Assembly (NCBI GenBank): GCA_016844285.1
Contig: JAENIS010000004.1
Location: forward strand, 1 to 33,218
DNA: 33,218 bases
Direction: 5' to 3'
Source of the DNA: Dehalococcoidales bacterium
GTDB lineage: Bacteria; Chloroflexota; Dehalococcoidia; Dehalococcoidales; UBA2162
Shown here one piece after another: positions 15,820 through 23,002 of this stretch (position 1 is the stretch's first letter; the number at the start of each line of letters is the position of its first letter). The translations under genes and the position numbers were made by a program. Under the pieces are notes generated by a model that worked only from the letters and a program-made list of their open reading frames with translations, was not told the DNA's origin and made no database searches.

Positions 15820-16917
15820 TTAGTCGAGATTGACGAATCTCTTAGACAGCCTTTTCATCACCTGAGGCATGGTAGTATACTCCATCTCCTCCAGCGGTAG
15901 ACGGTGTGGTTCGAAAGGACCATGCCGCCGCATATAGTCGGCAACATCCTTGGCCTGCTGACGGGCATTATCGAAGGATATGTCAGCAAAAAGGTCACGC
16001 GGCCCAACGAGCTTACCGGCGGCAAGCTGGAAGCCGAAAGCAATCACACGGGGAGGGCCATCAAAGCGGGTCGGCGTGCTATCCTCGAGAGATACCGGCA
16101 TCAGCGGGCCATGATGCGAGCCGCGCATCCAGCCTTCTACCAGAAGGGGGAAGGTGAAAGGCTCAAGCACCTCTCCTACCGCCGGGAATTGACCCTGCGA
16201 GCGCACAATACACACCGGGTCATCCTTGCCGACATACCGGCCGGCAATCAAGGATAAGCGCTGGGTGGAAGAGGCGGCAGCAATCTCGCCCGTTTCCCGG
16301 TGATGGACTGATTTTATCATAAAGCGGGCAGGAGCCCCGATGAAAACGAGCATATCGTAGATTTCCTCCGGGGCATTAAAGGTGATACTCTTATGTTCCT
16401 TGATATCCTGCACTTCAAAGGCAAACCCGCTGTGCATATTTTCGGCGATAACCAGCCCAACGGTATTAAAAGGGTCAGCGAACATTTTGTATAAGGGCAT
16501 GTTCCAGGCTCCGGATGAGGTTTTATCCGCCATAAAAATAATGACGGTCTCCGCCTCGCGTTCCTCAAACTCCGCCTCAGCCACCCCTGGTCCCAATCCC
16601 TTGACATTACCGGAGAAGGCATCGGCGAGCAAATCCTGGCCGGCACCGTGAAGCTTTAACTTCTTGGCCACCCTGGTACAGGAAACGAAGGTATCCCAGG
16701 CCAGCCGATGGATATTTTCATTATTTTCACCCTGCTGGTGAGTCATAATCAACTGGACGTCATCCCCGCACTTGGTGACGTGATAGTCAATGAGCAAACC
16801 ACTCTTTTTGACTTTGGCCAGGCATGTCCCGGCCTCTGCCAGGAGATCAGGATGAGTCTCGGAGTGACCCACGTAACCGCCAACGTCAGCCTTGATTACA
16901 CTTACTGTGATTTTCAC
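15820..16917 (-). CDS. fbp: Bifunctional fructose-1,6-bisphosphate aldolase/phosphatase
   Basis: A 365-residue FBPA/P of the archaeal/deep-branching bacterial family. It condenses DHAP and GAP and then dephosphorylates FBP to fructose 6-phosphate, making gluconeogenesis one-way. Family hallmarks are the N-terminal KITVSVIKADVGGYVGHS, where the first residues and His17 enter the active site, and GHGAGQDLLADAF-like sequence (HGAGQDLLADAF). The magnesium-binding aspartates, YDMLVFIGAP and DGPPRVIAFGFQL are also present. The start is GTG after GGGGAGGAA. The gene lies 38 bp downstream of cobA on the same strand and probably shares its transcript. Confidence 0.95.
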   Translation of the reverse strand: MKITVSVIKADVGGYVGHSETHPDLLAEAGTCLAKVKKSGLLIDYHVTKCGDDVQLIMTHQQGENNENIHRLAWDTFVSCTRVAKKLKLHGAGQDLLADAFSGNVKGLGPGVAEAEFEEREAETVIIFMADKTSSGAWNMPLYKMFADPFNTVGLVIAENMHSGFAFEVQDIKEHKSITFNAPEEIYDMLVFIGAPARFMIKSVHHRETGEIAAASSTQRLSLIAGRYVGKDDPVCIVRSQGQFPAVGEVLEPFTFPLLVEGWMRGSHHGPLMPVSLEDSTPTRFDGPPRVIAFGFQLAAGKLVGPRDLFADISFDNARQQAKDVADYMRRHGPFEPHRLPLEEMEYTTMPQVMKRLSKRFVNLD

Positions 16918-16955
16918 GAAATTCCTCCCCTTTTTTATTATTGCCGTTATATTGT

Positions 16956-17519
16956 TCAGTATTCGATGCCGACTCGCGCCTTTATCCCTTTATCGTAAGG
17001 GTGCTTGATTTTCAAGCACTCAGTAACCAAGTCAGCCAGCTCAACCAGCCTGGCATCAGCATAACGACCGGTAAGGATAAGCTCCACGTTAGGTGGCTTA
17101 TCCTGAATAAGCTTGACCACCTCATCCAGCTCAACCAGTTTCCAGGCGACAGCAATATTGACTTCGTCCAGAACTACCAAGTCATAACTACCACCAAGCA
17201 CTGCCTCACGAGCCGCTGCGAGCGCCTGGCTGGCTTGCTCTTTTTCCTCGGACTTAACCCGGGCCGGATCAGTAAAGGTGCGAAAACCAAAGCGGACGAT
17301 TTTGACATTGGGCAGTTTGGCGAGGGCTTCCCACTCACCATAGGGATAATCCCCCTTCATGAAGACAACAACACATACCCTCAGGCCACGTCCCAGGGCA
17401 CGCAGGGCGGTTCCCAGGGCAGCCGAAGTCTTACCCTTGCCCTCGCCGGTGAAAACCTGAACGAGACCTATTTTCAGGCGTTCTGGCGACGAAAAATCGT
17501 ATGATGACGTTTCTACCAA
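16956..17519 (-). CDS. cobA: Cob(I)yrinic acid a,c-diamide adenosyltransferase (CobA/CobO/BtuR type)
   Basis: A 187-residue P-loop corrinoid adenosyltransferase, forming adenosylcobalamin or its precursors from ATP. The Walker A-like GEGKGKTSA lies at 25-33, VVVFMKGDYPYGEW follows at about 46-60, and the conserved VLDEVNIAV is in the middle. The C-terminal ILTGRYADARLVELADLVTE is also typical. The start is TTG 17519 with only a weak ribosome site, and no in-frame ATG is available upstream of the domain. It shows a need for corrinoid cofactors, common in anaerobes with acetyl-CoA pathway or dehalogenase enzymes, although none of those is in the window. Confidence 0.93.
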   Translation of the reverse strand: MVETSSYDFSSPERLKIGLVQVFTGEGKGKTSAALGTALRALGRGLRVCVVVFMKGDYPYGEWEALAKLPNVKIVRFGFRTFTDPARVKSEEKEQASQALAAAREAVLGGSYDLVVLDEVNIAVAWKLVELDEVVKLIQDKPPNVELILTGRYADARLVELADLVTECLKIKHPYDKGIKARVGIEY

Positions 17520-17621
17520 CAGCGTTATCCAGACGAAAAACTATCTAAACCTAGCCAACCAAAAGGATATTAATAGTCTAGCAGTCCAGTCTTAGCTCTG
17601 TCAATACTGGAGAGCAAAAAG

Positions 17622-17711
17622 ATTATTTTAGTAACCTCCCCCCTTTATCCCCCTCTCCTTTCAGGAGAGGGGGAAGGATGTTAAAAGAGGGGCTAACGCC
17701 CCTCTTAGACG
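17622..17711. repeat. C-rich/G-rich palindromic repeat
   Basis: TTTTAGTAACCTCCCCCC, then CCCTCTCCTTTCAGGAGAGGGG, then AGAGGGGCTAACGCCCCTCT. The order of parts is the same as in the element at 15626. It lies between the divergent cobA and aldolase genes. Confidence 0.75.
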
Positions 17712-17833
17712 TCCCACAGTTTAGCTCTCTTTACAGGGAAGAGTTTAAGAAAGGGGGCATCCTTCTTGATTAAGGCCTCTATTTTTAACTTTTACCATAC
17801 TTCATGATAGAATAGCACAGTCAGGCAAATAGA

Positions 17834-17914
17834 GGTCGTTTAACAACCTATCCCCCTTGCCCCCTGCCCTTAGTTAAGGGAAGAGGGATAAAGGGTAAGG
17901 GGTTGTAAAACACC
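17834..17914. repeat. Palindromic repeat upstream of the HpcH/HpaI aldolase gene
   Basis: GTCGTTTAACAACCTATCCCC is mirrored by GGGGTTGTAAAACACC, with CCCTTAGTTAAGGG at the centre. The element ends just before the aldolase ribosome site (AGGAGG), so it is part of that gene's leader or promoter region. Apart from the two repeats I see no gene in 17520-17944 and no clear promoter. Confidence 0.7.
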
Positions 17915-17944
17915 CTCAAATATTACTAGGAGGCAAGGTTATAA

Positions 17945-18739
17945 ATGAAGCAGAATGTACTCAGGAGCCTATTGAACCAGGGTAAACCAACACTCGGTAC
18001 CCATGTCCTCATTCCCTGGCCCGGCATGGCCGAGGTAATCGGGCTAGCCGGCGTTTTTGATTACATCGAATACGTCGGCGAGTACTCCACCTTTACCATG
18101 GAGCAACTGGAAAACTTCGGGCGAGCGATTGACCTCTTCCCCAACATGTCATCGATGATGAAGGTCGAGGAGCAGACCAGGGGATTTATTGCCCAGCGGG
18201 CCATCGGCCACGGTATCCAGAACCTCCTCTTTACCGACATCCGCACTGCCGAGGACGTCCGGGAGTGCATCCGCATCGTCAGGGCGGAGACTCCTGAAGA
18301 CAAGGGTATTCACGGGGCAAGCATGCGTCGGAATGTCGGCTACGTGCAGTACAGCGGCACCCCGGAGTGGGTGCAGGCGATGCGGGATACCGTTATCGCT
18401 TTGATGATTGAGAAAAAAGCCGCCATGGATAACCTCGAGGAAATCCTGGCCGTTCCCGGCGTGGATATGGTCCAGTTCGGCCCGAATGACTATTCCATAA
18501 GCGTGGGGCGTCCCGGGCAATCGGCCAGTCCCGAGACCCAGCAGGAGCAGCGTCGCATGATTGAAATGGCGCTGAAAAAGGGCGTTGCCCCGAGAGTTGA
18601 GATTAACAGCTTCGAGCAGGCAAAACCATTCATTGAGATGGGCGTCAAGCATTTCTGCGTGGGCTGGGATATCAGGATAATCTATGAGTGGAGCAAAGCC
18701 CAGGGCGCGGCGATGAGAAAGTTGCTGGGTCAGGCTTAA
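17945..18739 (+). CDS. HpcH/HpaI-family aldolase
   Basis: A 264-residue class II aldolase of the HpcH/HpaI (GarL, 2-keto-3-deoxy acid aldolase) family with a phosphoenolpyruvate-mutase-like TIM barrel. LGTHVLIPWPGMAEVIGLAG at the N-terminus, MMKVEEQTRGF in the middle and VDMVQFGPNDYSISVG near the C-terminus are the expected core strands; the metal-binding Glu/Asp pair should lie in the last. Such enzymes cleave 2-keto-3-deoxy or 4-hydroxy-2-oxo acids to pyruvate plus an aldehyde. The real substrate is unknown. If it acts like GarL, the second product is tartronate semialdehyde, the substrate of the reductase at 25480. GGAGG lies 13 bp before the ATG. Confidence 0.88.
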   Translation: MKQNVLRSLLNQGKPTLGTHVLIPWPGMAEVIGLAGVFDYIEYVGEYSTFTMEQLENFGRAIDLFPNMSSMMKVEEQTRGFIAQRAIGHGIQNLLFTDIRTAEDVRECIRIVRAETPEDKGIHGASMRRNVGYVQYSGTPEWVQAMRDTVIALMIEKKAAMDNLEEILAVPGVDMVQFGPNDYSISVGRPGQSASPETQQEQRRMIEMALKKGVAPRVEINSFEQAKPFIEMGVKHFCVGWDIRIIYEWSKAQGAAMRKLLGQA

Positions 18740-18794
18740 ATAAAAGGTTAACTGAAGTGAGACATTATGGCTTTGACCTGACCAAAGGATAGAT

Positions 18795-18941
18795 TCTTTA
18801 ATAACCCCTTACCTTTATCCCTCTCCCCTTGCAAGAGGGGAGAGGGAAGAGATTATAGAGAGGAGCATTGCCCCTCTCTTACTTATACTCCCTCTTCCCT
18901 TGATAAGGGAAGAGGGTCAGGGCGATAGGTTACCAAACAAT
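18795..18941. repeat. C-rich/G-rich palindromic repeat, double
   Basis: TTTAATAACCCC is followed by CCCTCTCCCC..GAGGGGAGAGGG, GAGAGGAGCATTGCCCCTCTC and CTTCCCTTGATAAGGGAAG. It lies between two convergent genes and may serve as a bidirectional transcript end. Confidence 0.75.
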
Positions 18942-18955
18942 CCAGAGCATCACCA

Positions 18956-19957
18956 CTATTTGGCCAGGCTAACTTTAGGCTTCACTGTTTTATTGACCAC
19001 ATTCTCGGGCCATAGCCCGCTAAGAACCCGGGCGGCCTCGCTCCCTACGCTTGTCCCCTGTCTAATGGCAGAGGCATCTGAGTAAAAAGCTGAGTGGGGA
19101 GTGACCACAACATTGTCCATCTTCAGCAGGGGATTGGCCGGGTCTACCGGCTCCTTTTCGAAGACATCCAGCCCGGCACCAGCAATCCACTTGCCCTGTA
19201 GCGCCTTGATAAGAGCCGCCTCATCGACAATTGGCCCACGAGCGGTATTGAAAAAATAGGCGGTTGATTTCATCTGTTTGAATTCTTTTTCCCCCATTAG
19301 ATGCCGGGTTTCCTCGTTAAGGGGAGTGTGCACGGAAACAAAATCCGACTCCTTGAGTAACTCAGGCAGGCTCACCAGGGTTATGCCATTCTCCTTGGCG
19401 AGTGATTTATCAACATAAGGGTCACTACCCAGCAGCTTTAAGCCAAAACACTGTGCCTTTCTGGCCACCATTCCGCCGATGTTGCCACAGCCAATCAAGC
19501 CTAGAGTCTGCCCGTGAATCGACCCCATCGGTGCCAGGTGCTCCCTATCCCAATGGCCCTGTTTCAGGCGGTTGTTCAGGAAAACCAGTTTTCTGGCACA
19601 GATAAGAAGAAAACCGATAGCATGGTTGGAGACCTCTTCCGGACAGAACCTGGGTAGATTGACCACAGGAATACCGCAATCGGTAGCGGCCTTAAGGTCA
19701 ACCGTGTCATATCCGACGCCATAACGGACAATTACCTTGCATTTTGGTAGCCCTTCCATAATCCGGCGTGTCATCGGAGCTGAGGATGTAATGACAGCAT
19801 CGGCATCCTTGGCCGCTTTGATTATGTCATCCTCCGTGGCACAGTCGATTCCCACCAATTCAGCATTTACCCTGTCCAGCTCCTCTCTTTCTTCCACCAT
19901 CGGGTCACTGGCGGCTCCGGTCTTGTCTGCCCGCACCACTTTGAATTTTTTTACCAA
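18956..19957 (-). CDS. D-isomer-specific 2-hydroxyacid dehydrogenase
   Basis: A 333-residue NAD(P)-dependent dehydrogenase of the 2-hydroxyacid family, related to phosphoglycerate, glycerate and C-terminal-binding-protein dehydrogenases. The Rossmann motif GCGNIG is at 156-161 and the catalytic triad is Arg240 (NTARGPIVDE), Glu269 (KEPVDP) and His288 (VTPHSAF). An acidic residue after the second strand (SDPYVD) suggests NADH. There is no ACT domain, so it is not a full-length PGDH. The context of glycerate-pathway genes makes hydroxypyruvate or glyoxylate reduction plausible. TTG start with AAAGGAGGG about 8 bp upstream, under a near-consensus promoter. Confidence 0.9.
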   Translation of the reverse strand: MVKKFKVVRADKTGAASDPMVEEREELDRVNAELVGIDCATEDDIIKAAKDADAVITSSAPMTRRIMEGLPKCKVIVRYGVGYDTVDLKAATDCGIPVVNLPRFCPEEVSNHAIGFLLICARKLVFLNNRLKQGHWDREHLAPMGSIHGQTLGLIGCGNIGGMVARKAQCFGLKLLGSDPYVDKSLAKENGITLVSLPELLKESDFVSVHTPLNEETRHLMGEKEFKQMKSTAYFFNTARGPIVDEAALIKALQGKWIAGAGLDVFEKEPVDPANPLLKMDNVVVTPHSAFYSDASAIRQGTSVGSEAARVLSGLWPENVVNKTVKPKVSLAK

Positions 19958-19981
19958 CGGCTTTACCCTCCTTTCCCGTTT

Positions 19982-20024
19982 GTCACTATCAACTATTGTA
20001 GAGTGACCGGAAAAGAGTTGTCAA
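19982..20024 (-). promoter_or_regulatory. Promoter and dyad for the 2-hydroxyacid dehydrogenase gene
   Basis: On the minus strand a perfect TTGACA (20019-20024) is 18 bp from TACAAT (19995-20000). The dyad GTCACT (19982-19987) / AGTGAC (20002-20007) straddles the -10, which is where a repressor would block RNA polymerase. Confidence 0.65.
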
Positions 20025-20047
20025 TGTTATGAATTACCAATGAATTC

Positions 20048-20076
20048 TTGACCAAACAGCGAATAAGTGAGAGAAT
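20048..20076 (+). promoter_or_regulatory. Promoter for the DUF5752 gene
   Basis: TTGACC (20048-20053), 17-bp spacer, GAGAAT (20071-20076). It is divergent from the dehydrogenase promoter. The downstream ATG is at 20124. Confidence 0.45.
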
Positions 20077-20123
20077 ATAAGTAGAGTTCGAGCTTGTGCC
20101 AGAATAGTTGGGAGGAGGACATA

Positions 20124-20441
20124 ATGCCTAAGAAAGCGACGAAGATATTAGTGACAGGCTCAGAAAAGTTGCTGGCCAGAGTACCAGAAGAGTACGTTTT
20201 CTGGTGCCACGACGGTCGGGCACTCCGGGATATGCCGGAACTGGGCGAGGCTCTGACCACGATGAGTGACGAGACCTTTGCCTACCACTCGAACGCGGAG
20301 AAGCAGGATTTCAGCAACTGGGTAAAGGATATCATCGGTGATGAAAAACTGGCCGGAGACCTGGCCAAAGCATCGAGCCGGAGCGAGGCGGCCAAGAAGG
20401 TAGCCGCTCGAATCGCCACTATCCGCAAAAGGTCGGCCTGA
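20124..20441 (+). CDS. DUF5752-family protein
   Basis: A 105-residue protein matching the DUF5752 pattern. YVFWCHDGRALRDMPELGEAL is followed by TMSDETFAYHSN and then DFSNWVKDIIGDEKLAGDLA, with a basic, Ala-rich C-terminus. It has no membrane segment or catalytic motif I recognise. Related domains also occur fused to other proteins and are of unknown function. ATG 20124 follows GGGAGGAGG; an upstream frame to 20094 is not needed. It ends 8 bp from the convergent half-MFS gene. Confidence 0.85.
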   Translation: MPKKATKILVTGSEKLLARVPEEYVFWCHDGRALRDMPELGEALTTMSDETFAYHSNAEKQDFSNWVKDIIGDEKLAGDLAKASSRSEAAKKVAARIATIRKRSA

Positions 20442-20449
20442 AGAGGGGG

Positions 20450-21016
20450 CTACCCCTGTCGACGATGTGGCTCTTTTACCAGCAATAGCACCAGGACGAA
20501 ACCGATGGCGACAAGTATCGCCCCCAGCATGAAGGTCTGACGGGAGCCGATAACATCGGAGAGGAAACCACCAAAAGCTGGGCCAATCATCCAGCCCACG
20601 GATATGGTTTGTTGGTAGACACCCATTGCCCAGCCTCTTTTTTCTTGAGGAATGATGTCAGCGATGTAGGCAGTGGTGGCGGCACCAATGGCTACCCAGG
20701 CAGCACCTTCGAGGAGCTGGATGGGATAGATGATGAAAATGCCCCGTACCGTCGCATAGAGAACAAAAATCAGCCCGAAGCTGGCCATTGAGCCCAGGAT
20801 AATTGGCTTGCGACCAAAGCGGTCAGCCAGCTTCCCCAGAAATGGGCCAAACAACAACCCGACCAGAGAACCAACCATGTAAATCAGGCCAATCTGAGTT
20901 TTGCTTGCTTTGAGCTGCTCCGACATGTACAGTGAGAACATAGAGTAGACCAGACCGGAGCAAATCATCAGCGGCAATATACAGGTGCAGAGAGTATACA
21001 ACCTTCTTTTTTCCAT
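20450..21016 (-). CDS. Half-length MFS transporter (N-terminal six-helix bundle)
   Basis: A 188-residue protein equal to the first half of a major facilitator transporter. It has about six hydrophobic helices, motif A GKLADRFGRKP at 61-71 between helices 2 and 3, and PAFGGFLSD after helix 5. It ends in a basic tail (VKEPHRRQG) exactly where the central loop of a full-length MFS would begin. Full members have about 400 residues and 12 helices. The stop falls 8 bp from the convergent DUF5752 gene, so no C-terminal half is nearby. It is either a truncated gene or a half-size protein that must pair with another. The substrate cannot be told. Confidence 0.8.
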   Translation of the reverse strand: MEKRRLYTLCTCILPLMICSGLVYSMFSLYMSEQLKASKTQIGLIYMVGSLVGLLFGPFLGKLADRFGRKPIILGSMASFGLIFVLYATVRGIFIIYPIQLLEGAAWVAIGAATTAYIADIIPQEKRGWAMGVYQQTISVGWMIGPAFGGFLSDVIGSRQTFMLGAILVAIGFVLVLLLVKEPHRRQG

Positions 21017-21107
21017 CGCTACTCCTTAAGCGTCTCGCGGCATTTACCAGCTATTTTAGCCATTATTACCCGTAGGCACAATGAGTTCGCTTTGGAATTG
21101 TTTATCA

Positions 21108-21332
21108 ACCTCACCCCCTTAGCCCCCTTCTCCTAAGAGGAGTCTTGTATCAAATGTCATTCTGAGGAGCGAAGCGACGAAGAATCTGGGTGTTGGGCTG
21201 GGGGTAAACCAATAATCCCCATCACCCCAAGACCCTTCGCTACGCTCAGGGTGACATAGATGAACTAACTTTTGATACAAAGCCCCTATTAAGAGAGGGA
21301 AATAGAGAAAGAGGGGCTTCGCCCCTCTTAGA
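21108..21332. repeat. C-rich/G-rich palindromic repeat interrupted by a second element
   Basis: The left arm, CCTCACCCCCTTAGCCCCCTTCTCC, is separated from the right part (AGAGAGGGAAATAGAG and GAGGGGCTTCGCCCCTC) by the 136-bp element at 21145-21280. In the related copy at 15626 the corresponding parts are contiguous. Confidence 0.7.
21145..21280. mobile_element. Small inverted-repeat element nested in another repeat
   Basis: TTGTATCAAA (21145-21154) and TTTGATACAA (21271-21280) are perfect terminal inverted repeats. Inside are GTCATTCTGAGGAGCGAAGC and, inverted, GCTACGCTCAGGGTGACAT, a widespread bacterial palindromic type. There is no coding capacity. Confidence 0.65.
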
Positions 21333-21338
21333 CTAACT

Positions 21339-21406
21339 GTCATTCCAGCGTAGGCTGGAATCCAGGGGCAGGGTGGTATCTGGATTCTTGCCTTCGCCAG
21401 AATGAC
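21339..21406. repeat. GTCATTCC-type palindromic repeat
   Basis: GTCATTCCAGCG..GCTGGAATCCAG at the left and CTGGATTCTTGCC..CCAGAATGAC at the right form an imperfect long hairpin. It follows the previous repeat directly. No gene is seen between 21017 and 21605, only repeats. Confidence 0.7.
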
Positions 21407-21605
21407 ATGTTTCTATTTGAATAGTATCACCCATGCCTTGAGTCCATTCTACGCAGGGTTAACGCCCTTTCCAAAGACCTCCTGGCTTAGTGTTTTTTGG
21501 AGCGTGTCCCGGTTTGTGTTAACATATGCTTACAGGGCGGTATTGTCAGGGGAAAAGCGTGGCGACGGCGGTTTGACCTGAGCAGAGACTACGGGAGGTG
21601 TTAGC

Positions 21606-22739
21606 ATGTCATGGTCGTTTAAGCTCGTCCGGATACGAGGTATTGATATCAAGGTACATGTCACCTTTATTCTGATTTTGCTCTGGGCGGGCTACCAGTG
21701 GGGGGTAGACCTGAAAATGGGGCTAGGCGGTGCCCTGTTCGGCGTGGTGGTGACTCTACTCCTTTTCCTCTGCGTGCTCTTGCATGAGCTGGCACACAGC
21801 TTCATCGCCCGGCGCTACGGAGTGACGGTACGGGATATTATCCTTTTACCCATCGGTGGACTGGCGCAGATGGACAAAATGCCGGAAAAACCCAGCGAGG
21901 AGCTGAAGATGTCCCTGGCCGGGCCTCTGACCAATATCGTCATCGCCGCTTCCCTCACGCTCATTTTCCTGCCCTTTAATCCTGGCCTCCCCGTAAGTGT
22001 AGCTGAACTCTACCGAAGCCTGGGCACGCTAAGCTGGCAGGGGCTGGTGACTTACATGATATTTACCAACCTGCTCCTGGGGATTTTCAATCTGTTACCG
22101 GCCTTCCCGATGGACGGCGGACGGGTACTGCGGGCCATACTGGCCATGCGCCTGGATTACGTCAGGGCAACCAGATGGGCGGTGAGTATTGGTCAGGGGC
22201 TGGCCGTCTTGTTCGGGCTTATAGGAGTCTTTAGCGCCAACTGGCCTCTCGCCATTATCGCCATCTTCATCTACATGGGTGCCCGGAATGAGGGCCAGAC
22301 CGTTGAGCTAAAAGGAGCCCTGGAAGGAATTCTTGTGTCGCAGGTGATGACTCGCAAATTGCAGGTTATTGAGCCACAGACGCGCCTTTCCCAGGTGGTA
22401 GACATGAGCATGGAAACCTTTCAAATCGATTTCCCGGTGGTGGAAGGCGAGCGCCTGGTTGGCCTGCTGACGGAGACAGATTTACTGGCCGGCTTTAAGA
22501 AGCATGGAGCTGAGACACCGGTCAGTCAGGTGATGCACCCTAATTTCCCGGTGACGAAGCCAGGCGAGCCTCTCTTCGATGCCCAACAGCGGATGAGTCA
22601 GGCTCGTCTGGGAGCCATGCCCGTGGTCGATGAGGGCAAACTGGTCGGCCTGCTCACTGTTCAGGACATCAACAAGGCTTACTGGCTATTGCCGGGCAAG
22701 CCCCGTCGCGGAACGATAGCGACACTATCAAAGGAGTGA
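21606..22739 (+). CDS. M50-family site-2-type protease with paired CBS domains
   Basis: A 377-residue intramembrane zinc metalloprotease. The catalytic HELAH lies at 60-64 within a membrane helix and the third zinc ligand region NLLPAFPMDGG at 162-172, with Asp170. Six or so helices occupy residues 15-230. Two CBS domains follow, from about 240 to 360, containing VMTRKLQVIEP and VMHPNFPVTKP. CBS pairs bind adenosine nucleotides, so activity may follow energy state. The substrate is unknown; family members cleave membrane-bound regulators such as anti-sigma factors or SpoIVFB targets. The ATG follows GGGAGGTG. No obvious partner gene lies beside it. Confidence 0.93.
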   Translation: MSWSFKLVRIRGIDIKVHVTFILILLWAGYQWGVDLKMGLGGALFGVVVTLLLFLCVLLHELAHSFIARRYGVTVRDIILLPIGGLAQMDKMPEKPSEELKMSLAGPLTNIVIAASLTLIFLPFNPGLPVSVAELYRSLGTLSWQGLVTYMIFTNLLLGIFNLLPAFPMDGGRVLRAILAMRLDYVRATRWAVSIGQGLAVLFGLIGVFSANWPLAIIAIFIYMGARNEGQTVELKGALEGILVSQVMTRKLQVIEPQTRLSQVVDMSMETFQIDFPVVEGERLVGLLTETDLLAGFKKHGAETPVSQVMHPNFPVTKPGEPLFDAQQRMSQARLGAMPVVDEGKLVGLLTVQDINKAYWLLPGKPRRGTIATLSKE

Positions 22740-22782
22740 CGCCGGACGAGAAGGCTTTACTGGTGCATTTGGTTGATTCCAC

Positions 22783-22861
22783 TTGTCATTGCGAGGAACG
22801 TAGCGACGAAGCAATCTCAAAGATTCAATCGGATTGCTTCGCCTTCGGCTCGCAATGACAA
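22783..22861. repeat. GTCATTGCGAG-type palindromic repeat
   Basis: TTGTCATTGCGAG (22783-22795) is mirrored by CTCGCAATGACAA (22849-22861), with CGAAGCAATCT and GGATTGCTTCG nested inside. A relative is at 29371-29466. Confidence 0.8.
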
Positions 22862-22899
22862 CACAAACCAAAACCGAATAGTATCGAAGTGCGGTTGCC

Positions 22900-22964
22900 T
22901 TGACAAAACAACCCCGGGCTGCTTAGAATTGCCATAATTGTGACAATGCTGGTTATCAGTCACA
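22900..22964 (+). promoter_or_regulatory. Promoter and possible operator for the flavoprotein gene
   Basis: A perfect TTGACA (22900-22905) lies 18 bp from TAGAAT (22924-22929). Just downstream of the likely start site, TGTGAC (22939-22944) and GTCACA (22959-22964) form a dyad with 14 bp between, a possible operator. Confidence 0.6.
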
Positions 22965-23002
22965 CTATCTGATTCTCATCCTGAGCGAGGAGGTAAGTGG
23001 TA

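Noticed and set aside
16941..17504. 187-codon plus-strand frame opposite cobA
   Set aside because: It mirrors cobA on the opposite strand, and the cobA product has clear family motifs.
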